A stretch of DNA of 5,487 nt from Candidatus Levyibacteriota bacterium (GTDB taxonomy: Bacteria > Patescibacteria > Microgenomatia > Levybacterales > UBA12049): the NCBI GenBank assembly GCA_016182425.1, contig JACPGP010000010.1:1-5487 (forward strand). The letters are read 5' to 3'. The position numbers were made by a program, and so were the translations under genes. Position 1 is the first letter of the stretch. The number at the start of each line of letters is the position of its first letter. Positions 1 to 5,487 of this stretch are shown here, one piece after another. Below the pieces are notes generated by a model, which worked only from the letters and a program-made list of their open reading frames with translations, was not told the DNA's origin and made no database searches.

Positions 1-713
1 TCGTTTGCTTTCATCATCAGAGGGAATGTAAGGTTTGCAACGGCCTGTTCTATCTCTTCCCAAGTAGTAAGACTTGCTCCATCAACCCAGGGGAGAACAG
101 GAACCCCGGCATTTTCGGCAATTCGCAGGGCATTTGCTTTGTGCCCCCATGTTTTTACCTGATCAGATGTCGGGCCAACAGGGTAAAGTCCTGCTTTCTC
201 CATCTTTGCAATTTCCGCGTGATTTTCGGCCAGAAATCCCCATCCAAGATCAACTCTGTCGCAGCCATATTCTTGGGCAGTTTTTATAATAAGATCTGTA
301 TTAGCGTATACATCTGATGGGCTTTGGGTATCTGCTCCGGCAAATACCACTTTTACTCTCCCGTTTGTTTCCTGTTCAAGTCGCATGGCATCTTGCACAG
401 CATTTGTATGTCTATCTTGTTCCCAGGCCAATACTGTTATTTTTGGGATATCTAAAACATCTATTGCCGATCTTAATGCCTCGCCAAGAACCACGCCTCT
501 GTTGGGAATAAGTAGGTTTTGAATTGGGCATAGCAGGTCTTCATTTTCTGGTGGACGGACTGGAATTATATCTGGAGTGGGGTTAGGGATGACTTCTATT
601 TTGGTATCTCCAAACTCTGGTGCATAATAACGTCTTGTGTTATTTAGAGCTGATAGGCTGTTAGCGCCTGTTATAATTTGTCCTCTAAGTCGGGCTCTTT
701 CAGCAACTGCCAT
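1..713 (-). CDS. Divergent biotin-carboxylase-like ATP-grasp protein, N-terminal part (gene continues past the left edge)
   Basis: Translating from the ATG at 713-711 gives 237 complete codons with no stop before the window edge, so the C-terminus is missing. An in-frame TAA at 732-734 and the lack of other upstream starts fix this start. Residues 66-237 follow the order of the biotin carboxylase N-terminal domain: LLIPNRG (67-73, usual form IANRGEIA), DLGWGFLAEN (155-164, usual HPGYGFLSEN), AGLYPVGP (174-181), WGHK (189-192, usual MGDK), AGVPVLP (202-208), and LMMKA (232-236), which carries the expected ATP-binding lysine. Known members use ATP and bicarbonate to carboxylate biotin in acetyl-CoA, propionyl-CoA or pyruvate carboxylases. 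Several signature residues differ here, and residues 1-65 form an extension with no recognised domain, rich in Pro and charged residues. The ATP lid and catalytic residues lie outside the window, so the substrate is unknown. It may be a non-biotin ATP-grasp ligase. No Shine-Dalgarno sequence is visible. Confidence 0.8.
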   Translation of the reverse strand, partial: MAVAERARLRGQIITGANSLSALNNTRRYYAPEFGDTKIEVIPNPTPDIIPVRPPENEDLLCPIQNLLIPNRGVVLGEALRSAIDVLDIPKITVLAWEQDRHTNAVQDAMRLEQETNGRVKVVFAGADTQSPSDVYANTDLIIKTAQEYGCDRVDLGWGFLAENHAEIAKMEKAGLYPVGPTSDQVKTWGHKANALRIAENAGVPVLPWVDGASLTTWEEIEQAVANLTFPLMMKAN

Positions 714-737
714 AAAGTTTTTTGGGCAAACTTAGCT

Positions 738-765
738 ATTGTAACAACCTCTTGTGAAAAATCAA
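738..765 (-). promoter_or_regulatory. Putative sigma70-type promoter for the biotin-carboxylase-like gene
   Basis: On the minus strand TTGATT (765-760) lies 16 bp upstream of TACAAT (743-738), matching the -35 consensus at 4 of 6 positions and the -10 at 5 of 6. The predicted transcription start near 731 would leave a leader of about 18 nt with no Shine-Dalgarno sequence before the ATG at 713. It sits in a 123-bp divergent intergenic region (714-836) that also holds the promoter of the ATPase gene. The 37 bp between the two -35 boxes (766-802) show no clear operator palindrome. Called by eye only. Confidence 0.5.
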
Positions 766-802
766 GGGGGAAAATTTGAAGCTAACCCGAGAAAATAGAT
801 AC

Positions 803-830
803 TTGACTTTATAAAAAGTGGTACTAAAAT
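803..830 (+). promoter_or_regulatory. Putative promoter of the ATPase-PAP2 operon, apparently leaderless
   Basis: TTGACT (803-808, 5 of 6 to the -35 consensus) and TAAAAT (825-830, 5 of 6 to the -10 consensus) are separated by 16 bp. Only six bases separate the -10 box from the ATG at 837, so transcription would begin at or beside the start codon. This agrees with the absence of any Shine-Dalgarno sequence in the bases before the ATG. The same six-base spacing recurs in front of the gene starting at 3531. Confidence 0.6.
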
Positions 831-836
831 AGAAGT

Positions 837-2102
837 ATGGTCATTAAACGAGCTATTTATTCCGCTATCAAAAAACACCTTTCAGCTCCTGAGATGAGTA
901 TTATCACAGGTCCAAGACAGGTGGGAAAAACGTTCCTGATGAATATGTTGGAAGACGAGCTGAAGAAAAAAGGAGAAAAGACTCTCTATCTTAACCTTGA
1001 TCTCGATGAACACTTTCCTTTATTTGAGTCACAAAGAAAACTTATTGACTATATCAAACTTCAGGTAGGGGAACGGAAAGCATATATCTTCATAGATGAG
1101 ATTCAAAAAAAAGAAAACGCTGAAATATTCTTAAAAGGGATTTATGATATGCGCCTTCCTTACAAATTTATTCTTTCAGGTTCGGGAAGTTTGGAGTTGA
1201 AATCAAAGATTTCAGAGTCGATGGTAGGAAGAAAGAGATTTTTTACTGCCGATCCACTTTCTTTTGAGGAGTTTGTTAATGTTAAGACAGATTATCGCTA
1301 TGAGAAAAAATTGCAGGATTTTTTTGTACTCTTGGAAAAACAAACCCAAAGTCTTTTTGAGGAATATTTGATGTATGGTGGTTATCCAAGAGTGGTTCTT
1401 GCAGAGACAGCAGAAGAGAAACGTTTAATCATGGAGGATATCTATAAAAGTTATATTGAGCGGGATATCAAGAGTTTTCTTACTGTCGATAAGCCAGGCG
1501 CATTTACTGATTTAGTTAAGATTTTATCTTCTCAGATCGGCAGTTTGGTTAATACTGTAGAGCTGTCTTCAACTATTGGTATTGCCGGTAAAACAGTACA
1601 GCGCTATCTTTGGTATCTGGAAAAAACATTTATTATCAAAAAACTCACCCCTTTTTATCGAAATGTCAGAAGCGAAATTGTTAAAAGCCCGATGTATTAT
1701 TTTGTTGATATAGGGCTTCGGAATTACCTGCTGCGTTTAGTTGGGTTACCTTCAATTCCAGACTCATTTACAGGACATCTGTTTGAAAATGTTATTTTTA
1801 ACATGTTGCGAGAAAGGATACGTCACCTTCCAGGGGAAATTCATTTTTGGCGGACCAAGGATCAGGCCGAGGTTGATTTTGTTGTCCAGATTGGGCTTGA
1901 GATTATTCCAATTGAAGTAAAATATTCACATCTTAAAACTCCCCAAACTTCACGCTCTTTTAAGTCGTTTATAGCAAAATACCAACCCAAAAAAGCCTTT
2001 ATTGTGCACTTGGGAGAGCAACTTTCGCCAATTGATTTTAAGGGCACAAAAATCTATTTTATTCCTTACTACAATTGTTCGGTTATCACAAAAGATTTAT
2101 GA
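837..2102 (+). CDS. AAA ATPase with C-terminal DUF4143-type domain (421 aa)
   Basis: The N-terminal half is an AAA_14-type P-loop ATPase: Walker A GPRQVGKT at residues 25-32, Walker B YIFIDE at 83-88, and a sensor-1-like LSGSGS at 113-118. The middle contains YGGYPRV and a helical segment with a likely winged-helix (about 225-285). The C-terminal part matches the DUF4143 pattern, with EVDFV at 345-349 and IEVK at 359-362. D347, E360 and K362 form a PD-(D/E)XK-like triad. The length and domain order are those of an intact family member. These proteins are widespread in bacteria and archaea, are probably cytosolic, and have no settled function; a nucleic-acid or defence-related role is often suspected. 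The ATG at 837 gives the usual short lead into Walker A. The stop TGA overlaps the start of the PAP2 gene, so the two are probably co-transcribed. I am sure of the family and not of the role. Confidence 0.93.
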   Translation: MVIKRAIYSAIKKHLSAPEMSIITGPRQVGKTFLMNMLEDELKKKGEKTLYLNLDLDEHFPLFESQRKLIDYIKLQVGERKAYIFIDEIQKKENAEIFLKGIYDMRLPYKFILSGSGSLELKSKISESMVGRKRFFTADPLSFEEFVNVKTDYRYEKKLQDFFVLLEKQTQSLFEEYLMYGGYPRVVLAETAEEKRLIMEDIYKSYIERDIKSFLTVDKPGAFTDLVKILSSQIGSLVNTVELSSTIGIAGKTVQRYLWYLEKTFIIKKLTPFYRNVRSEIVKSPMYYFVDIGLRNYLLRLVGLPSIPDSFTGHLFENVIFNMLRERIRHLPGEIHFWRTKDQAEVDFVVQIGLEIIPIEVKYSHLKTPQTSRSFKSFIAKYQPKKAFIVHLGEQLSPIDFKGTKIYFIPYYNCSVITKDL

Positions 2103-2818
2103 AGACGCGACTTCCCTTTTTTGTCTTAGGTATATTTTTATTTCTTTTTTTTATCCTCTTTTCCTACCTTGTGCACAAGGATATCTTTACCCAATTTGAT
2201 TTTGATACCACGGTACGGCTGCAGGATAATATCAGCCGCAGGTTTGATACCGCATTTTCAGTATTTAGCGATATTGGTAATTTTGAGGTGGTTTTGGGAG
2301 TACTGCTGGTGCTTCTTATCCTTCGAAGAAAGATTTTAGGTGTTTTTACTCTTGGTCTTTTTGGCGCTTTTCATCTAATTGAGCTTTACGGCAAGCTGTT
2401 TGTGCAGCATCCGCCGCCGCCGGAGTTTATGATTCGCACCCAAAAACTTTTGGAGTTTCCCCAGTTTCATGTGAGAGCAGAGTTTTCCTACCCTTCAGGG
2501 CACGCGGGCAGAGCTGCTTTTTTAACTGCTTTTTTGGGGGTGTGGATCTTGCAGTCAAAAAAGCTCTCAAAAACGCAAAAAGCTTGCATTTTAGGCCTAC
2601 TTTTAGTATATGATATAAGTATGTTAACAACCCGCGTCTATCTTGGCGAACACTGGGTAGTTAAAGAACCAAGCGGAAAGTTTAGACGCGTGACACATGG
2701 TGATTTCTTTGAAAAAAAGGATCCTATTACTATTTTTGATAGGTTAAAACACTCTCCAAGAGTGGATGGAAAAAGTGTCGTAGGATTGGCAAAAGGGGCT
2801 TCAAATATACTGATTTAG
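2099..2818 (+). CDS. PAP2-superfamily membrane phosphatase, C-terminally truncated and fused to an unrelated-looking tail (239 aa)
   Basis: PAP2 proteins remove phosphate from lipid phosphates or pyrophosphates, such as undecaprenyl pyrophosphate, at the membrane. Hydrophobic segments lie at about residues 6-25, 64-75, 79-95, 137-151 and 161-176. Active-site motif 1 appears as K99 followed by HPPPP (104-108), motif 2 as YPSGH (131-135), and motif 3 begins as TRVYLGEHW (178-186) with R179 and H185 correctly spaced. The Asp expected four residues after H185 is K189 here, and the glycine-rich last membrane helix that normally follows is absent. Residues about 189-239 form instead a charged, soluble tail that I do not recognise. 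The homology break is near base 2662. I chose the ATG at 2099 because it overlaps the ATPase stop as ATGA and leads directly into the first membrane segment; a TTG at 2075 would add eight residues inside the upstream gene. The stop TAG overlaps the stop of the convergent gene. Phosphatase activity is doubtful. Confidence 0.85.
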   Translation: MKTRLPFFVLGIFLFLFFILFSYLVHKDIFTQFDFDTTVRLQDNISRRFDTAFSVFSDIGNFEVVLGVLLVLLILRRKILGVFTLGLFGAFHLIELYGKLFVQHPPPPEFMIRTQKLLEFPQFHVRAEFSYPSGHAGRAAFLTAFLGVWILQSKKLSKTQKACILGLLLVYDISMLTTRVYLGEHWVVKEPSGKFRRVTHGDFFEKKDPITIFDRLKHSPRVDGKSVVGLAKGASNILI

Positions 2819-3531
2819 ATTCTGTCTTTTCCTAAGATCACAAGGATATCTGCCTCGTTTGGCCTTGTTTCCCCAGCTGGCATTTTTTCCACGGTCGCTT
2901 TTAACGCTTTTGCTAAATCAGAAGCAGCGTTTTTGGCCGCGTCATGTAGAGGAATAACGATGGTTTTTTCGTAAGTGGTTTCTTTTCCTTGTTCTTTTAG
3001 AACGATGTTAATTTCGGGAAAAGTCTTTTTGATTTCTTGCTCTACCTTGGTGGTTAATGGGGTATTTGTTCCGTTTCTTAAGGCAATTCTGGCTTGCGGC
3101 GGTTGTTGAGTGGCAAGATTTAGCGGCGCGACATTGACTATTTTTTGAATTTTAGGATCATACAGCACAGCCAGCTTGGCATTGGTGTAGATTAAGAGTT
3201 TATTCCCGTTTTTGGCTTTGAGGAAGAATGGCTGATCTTTTAATTTGGAAATGTCGCTGATTGTAGCGACGGTTGGCACTTCGATTGCGGGAAGAACCAT
3301 TAATTTACCAACTTCAGCGACCAGCTTTTTTGCCTCCTCGTCAGCGGCTTTTTTAGCTCCAATCTGACTTTTCTGAAATTCACCTTTAACTTTTTGGTAT
3401 TGGTAAAAGAAGTAGCCGCTGGCACCAATTAAGACCAGAAGAACTATCAGCGCCATCGTTTTCCATATCCATGAACGGTTGTTTTTCTTTTTTTCCCTGA
3501 AGGTGAATGTGTCTGTGATTTTGGTAATCAT
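2815..3531 (-). CDS. Single-pass membrane protein with LytR_C-like C-terminal domain (238 aa)
   Basis: Residues 1-22 are short and basic (KKKNNR at 14-19), followed by one membrane helix at about 24-43, giving an N-in, C-out anchor. A Lys/Glu/Ala-rich, probably coiled-coil stalk covers about 47-78. Residues 84-136 (EVPTVATISDISKLKDQPFF onward, with NGNKLLIY and AVLYDP) form a conserved-looking extracellular module that I know only as uncharacterised. Residues 147-236 resemble LytR_C: ARIALRNGTNTPL at 147-159, the YEKTIV strand at 187-192, and the closing ADILVILGKD at 227-236. In LytR-CpsA-Psr proteins LytR_C follows a catalytic domain that attaches glycopolymers to peptidoglycan; that domain is absent here, so a scaffold or binding role at the envelope is the safer guess. 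The ATG at 3531 has no Shine-Dalgarno sequence but lies six bases from a -10 box. The gene lies 50 bp downstream of the fibre-like gene and its stop overlaps the convergent PAP2 stop. Confidence 0.85.
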   Translation of the reverse strand: MITKITDTFTFREKKKNNRSWIWKTMALIVLLVLIGASGYFFYQYQKVKGEFQKSQIGAKKAADEEAKKLVAEVGKLMVLPAIEVPTVATISDISKLKDQPFFLKAKNGNKLLIYTNAKLAVLYDPKIQKIVNVAPLNLATQQPPQARIALRNGTNTPLTTKVEQEIKKTFPEINIVLKEQGKETTYEKTIVIPLHDAAKNAASDLAKALKATVEKMPAGETRPNEADILVILGKDRI

Positions 3532-3537
3532 GGTCTA

Positions 3538-3567
3538 ATAGTAATTCTTAACATACATCCTCGTCAA
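3538..3567 (-). promoter_or_regulatory. Putative leaderless promoter of the LytR_C-like gene
   Basis: In the 50-bp gap between the fibre-like gene and the LytR_C-like gene, TTGACG (3567-3562, 5 of 6 to the -35 consensus) precedes TACTAT (3543-3538, 5 of 6 to the -10 consensus) by 18 bp. Six bases then separate the -10 box from the ATG at 3531, so the transcript would start at the start codon. This suggests that the LytR_C-like gene can be transcribed independently of the large gene upstream. No hairpin terminator is visible in the same gap. Confidence 0.6.
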
Positions 3568-3581
3568 GACCCAATTACTTT

Positions 3582-5487
3582 TTAAGGAGTTGGCGTGGGA
3601 GAAACACTAGGGGAGGGTTCAACCGTAGGAGTTGGCGTGGGAGAAACACTAGGGGAGGGTTCAACCGTAGGAGTTGGCGTGGGAGATTCCACTGGAACAG
3701 ACGTGGGGGTGGGAAGTTCTTCTTGAACAGGTTCTAGTGTTACCGATTGAGTTGTTGTTGGTGCCGCCGGTTGAGTTGTTTGTGCTGGTTGAGATACAGC
3801 CCCATCAGGAGAAGTGTTGGTGGTCGCGTCTTTTACAGCCAAGGCAGTCCAGGAGAATGGTATATCTGATGGCGCTTCTTTGTTGAGTTTGATGACAAAA
3901 CCGCTTGGAGTGAGACTGGTGACGATGTATTTGATATCTCCAGTAAGAATTGTTTGCTCAAGCGCTGTTTGTGTACCTTCGTCTCCATTCTTTGGCAGCG
4001 TGACGCTGATTGAAACAAACGGATTTTGTTCGTAGGCATTCTGGAAAGGAACATAGACAGCGTTTGCACCTTTTTTGATAATCGCCAGTCCGGCAGTGTC
4101 TTTGTTGAATCGTGGGGAGTTTTCGAAGATAACTCTTCCTTTGAATATAACATCCGAGATAAAGGTAACCAAGCGGTCAAACAGTGATTCTCCTTTGAAG
4201 TGCGCGTTTTGGTCTACCACTAGTCCTCCTGCAGCCGAAAGCAGGCCGATGACATTCATATCCAAACCAATATGCGCGCTGCCAGCAGATAATTCTGAAA
4301 CTGTAGCTGTGGTTGAAGGCGCTGCCGACTGACTGGCGGTTACTGTTAGGCCCTGGACTTTATCTGTTAAGGAGAGGAGATTGTTGGTTAGGACTTCAAA
4401 GCCAACGATCGTGTCTGCCGTGACTTTCTTTGCTTTTATTTCTCCCGCAAAGGTGGCATTGCCTATGCTGTCTACCACCACTGCTGCTTGTGATGCTTCT
4501 TTTTCTTTCACAATCAGACGATTTGTTTTGGTTATCTCTATAGTGATATTTTTGGTTGGCAGCGAGGAGATGGTTTCGGTTGCCACTTCTTGCGCTGTCA
4601 GTTTAGGTGTGACAATTTCGATGCCGGCTGTTACTCTATCGGTAAGTAATTCAGAGAGAGATGGGTTTTGGCCTGCTTGTTTCTTTTGCAAAACCAGATA
4701 GGAGAGTAGTACTGACACAGGATCTGGTTCTGTTACCAAAGATGGATCTTCTGCTTCTAGTTGGTTGCTTCCTTCTGGGTTGAGAGAGGCCAGTATATCG
4801 GCCACCCGTACTCCGCTGAAGTAGCCGGTTTGGACAAAGACCATGACTTTTCCAACTACCTTACTGTCGGGATTGTCATAGGATTCCAAGGCTTTTCCGA
4901 TTACGTTTCCGGCTTTGGTTGCTTTCATGGCCACGCCCGGGATAGAAGAGGCAGTCAGCCAATCTCCCACAGCGATTGAGCCGTTTTCTAAAGATACTTT
5001 TGTTGGTACTCGTCCGGCCAGGGCAACTGGTACTTTTCCTTGGGGAAGATTTAGCTCCTGATCATCTCCAATACGCGTAGTTCCTCCGCCAACCAAGATA
5101 CCGGGAGAAGTAGAGTAGACACCTATCACAGTATCGTACGCTTCTGTTGTCTTGCCGACTCTGTGCTCGTTGGTAATGCGAACAACATCACCTTTTTCTA
5201 ATTGTTCATCCGTATCATAGACTTCAGCCACGTCAGAACAGCTTGTAACATTATTGGCATTGGCAAAGTCGGCAGCACAACTAAATCTTCCTCCGCCTGC
5301 CACATCTAGTTTGAAGTCAGGAGAAGTAGTGCCAATACCCACATTCCCAAACACTGCTAACCCATTACTTGGCGCTGCTTGTGTCCCCGCATACCCAATT
5401 AGCCCTCCTCCCGCAACTGCCAGTCTGGCTCCCGGAGAGGAAGTGCCAATACCAAGGTTTCCTCCAAAGATATCAGCAGTACCAAGA
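3582..5487 (-). CDS. Large modular surface protein with phage tail-fibre-like repeats, 5'-partial at the right edge
   Basis: The frame is open from the window edge to TAA at 3584-3582, giving 634 visible residues; the N-terminus and any signal peptide lie outside. Numbering from the edge, residues 10-28 and 48-66 are two copies of N-(V/L)-GIGT-x-SP-x2-(R/K)L-x-VAGGG, the repeat common in phage fibres and repetitive surface proteins. Residues about 84-222 start with SDVAEVYD and contain STSPGIL, ALAGRVPTKVS, SIPGVAMKA and VMVFVQTGYF. They resemble the Peptidase_G2 (autoproteolytic) type domain of phage appendage proteins; cleavage cannot be judged from sequence. Residues about 235-425 are repetitive, beta-rich segments such as GNATFAGEIKAKKV. 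Residues about 427-554 look like a terminal beta-sandwich ending FSWTALAVKDA. Residues 560-634 are a Pro/Thr/Ser/Gln-rich tail. C70 and C83 could pair. It is probably an extracellular fibre or adhesin; a prophage fibre is less likely because no other phage gene is nearby. Confidence 0.85.
   Translation of the reverse strand, partial: LGTADIFGGNLGIGTSSPGARLAVAGGGLIGYAGTQAAPSNGLAVFGNVGIGTTSPDFKLDVAGGGRFSCAADFANANNVTSCSDVAEVYDTDEQLEKGDVVRITNEHRVGKTTEAYDTVIGVYSTSPGILVGGGTTRIGDDQELNLPQGKVPVALAGRVPTKVSLENGSIAVGDWLTASSIPGVAMKATKAGNVIGKALESYDNPDSKVVGKVMVFVQTGYFSGVRVADILASLNPEGSNQLEAEDPSLVTEPDPVSVLLSYLVLQKKQAGQNPSLSELLTDRVTAGIEIVTPKLTAQEVATETISSLPTKNITIEITKTNRLIVKEKEASQAAVVVDSIGNATFAGEIKAKKVTADTIVGFEVLTNNLLSLTDKVQGLTVTASQSAAPSTTATVSELSAGSAHIGLDMNVIGLLSAAGGLVVDQNAHFKGESLFDRLVTFISDVIFKGRVIFENSPRFNKDTAGLAIIKKGANAVYVPFQNAYEQNPFVSISVTLPKNGDEGTQTALEQTILTGDIKYIVTSLTPSGFVIKLNKEAPSDIPFSWTALAVKDATTNTSPDGAVSQPAQTTQPAAPTTTQSVTLEPVQEELPTPTSVPVESPTPTPTVEPSPSVSPTPTPTVEPSPSVSPTPTP
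3586..3686 (-). repeat. Exact 42-bp tandem repeat, 2.4 copies, in the 3' end of the fibre-like gene
   Basis: Units lie at 3586-3627 and 3628-3669, followed by the first 17 bases of a third copy at 3670-3686, all identical. On the coding strand the unit encodes the 14-residue TVEPSPSVSPTPTP, so copy-number change keeps the reading frame. The repeat ends two bases before the stop codon's reverse complement boundary and forms the extreme C-terminus of the protein, a Pro/Thr/Ser-rich extended stalk of the kind that is often glycosylated or spans the cell wall. Complete identity between copies, including silent positions, points to recent duplication. Confidence 0.95.
4821..5237 (-). other. Peptidase_G2-like domain within the fibre-like protein
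   Basis: This segment encodes visible residues 84-222. The order SDVAEVYD, GDVVRI, YDTVIGVYSTSPGIL, PVALAGRVPTKVS, GDWLTASSIPGVAMKATKAG, VIGKALE, VMVFVQTGYF follows the pattern I associate with the intramolecular-chaperone or autoprocessing domain found after GIGT repeats in phage appendage proteins and in surface proteins of candidate-phyla bacteria. The assignment rests on remembered motif similarity. Unlike the phage arrangement, about 400 residues follow it, so it is internal rather than a C-terminal chaperone. Confidence 0.5.

Noticed and set aside
74..511. Two plus-strand open frames (74-289 and 317-511)
   Set aside because: They are antisense to the biotin-carboxylase-like gene, which has clear family motifs on the minus strand; the plus-strand translations show no recognisable motif.
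2075..2098. TTG start giving the PAP2 protein eight more residues
   Set aside because: The ATG at 2099 gives a classic ATGA overlap and begins right before the first membrane segment; the extra residues lie within the ATPase coding region.
2167..2180. Perfect 14-bp palindrome CCTTGTGCACAAGG
   Set aside because: It lies within PAP2 coding sequence, has no loop or U-tract, and is unlinked to any promoter; most likely chance.
2002..2199. Plus-strand frame across the ATPase-PAP2 junction
   Set aside because: It overlaps both real genes in another frame and has no motif.
2427..2630. Minus-strand frame opposite the PAP2 gene
   Set aside because: The plus strand there encodes the PAP2 motifs SYPSGH and the start of motif 3, so this frame is a shadow.
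3532..3581. Possible terminator after the fibre-like gene
   Set aside because: The 50-bp gap has no inverted repeat followed by a U-run; it is explained better by a promoter for the next gene.
3586..3686. CRISPR-like array
   Set aside because: The 42-bp units are directly adjacent with no spacers and encode an in-frame peptide repeat.
3674..4979. Several plus-strand frames and one minus-strand frame (3833-4180) within the fibre-like gene
   Set aside because: They lie in alternative frames of a continuous 634-residue frame with recognisable repeats and domains; their translations look compositionally random.
5352..5354. GTG as the real start of the fibre-like gene
   Set aside because: The frame remains open to the window edge and encodes another GIGT-SP repeat upstream, so this GTG is an internal Val codon.
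3582..5487. Prophage remnant
   Set aside because: Only the fibre-like protein suggests phage; no capsid, portal, terminase, integrase or lysis gene is visible, and the neighbours look like cellular envelope genes.

Overview
The window looks like a piece of a small, compact bacterial genome, most likely from the Candidate Phyla Radiation (Patescibacteria, perhaps a Microgenomates-type lineage). This is an inference from gene content and style, not from a marker gene. The signs are a long secreted fibre-like protein with 'GIGT-SP' repeats, a membrane-anchored LytR_C-type protein, an AAA/DUF4143 ATPase, gaps of at most about 120 bp, gene overlaps of 4 bp, and promoters that seem to start transcription at the start codon. 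The standard genetic code fits: TGA ends the ATPase gene at its expected length.

Layout. (1) Positions 1-713, minus strand: the N-terminal 237 codons of a gene running off the left edge. It is an ATP-grasp protein whose visible part resembles the N-terminal domain of biotin carboxylase, with a unique extension of about 65 residues in front and several altered signature motifs. (2) Positions 714-836: a divergent intergenic region with one promoter facing each way. (3) Positions 837-2102, plus strand: a complete AAA ATPase with a C-terminal DUF4143-type domain. (4) Positions 2099-2818, plus strand: a PAP2-superfamily membrane phosphatase translationally coupled to the ATPase by an ATGA overlap. 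Its PAP2 homology stops in the middle of the third active-site motif and is replaced by a soluble tail of about 51 residues. (5) Positions 2815-3531, minus strand: a single-pass membrane protein with a LytR_C-like domain, convergent with the PAP2 gene, their stop codons overlapping. (6) Positions 3582-5487, minus strand: a large repetitive, phage-tail-fibre-like surface protein, open at the right edge and ending in a Pro/Thr/Ser tail encoded by an exact 42-bp tandem repeat.

Working together. The two right-hand minus-strand genes both look like cell-envelope or surface proteins, but the 50-bp gap between them holds a separate promoter for the LytR_C gene. The ATPase and PAP2 genes form a two-gene operon without an obvious shared pathway. 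The most notable points are the apparent fusion or truncation of the PAP2 gene, the divergent biotin-carboxylase-like protein, the recurring leaderless promoter arrangement, and the modular fibre protein with its fresh tandem duplication. No RNA gene, CRISPR array, insertion sequence or convincing rho-independent terminator was seen.
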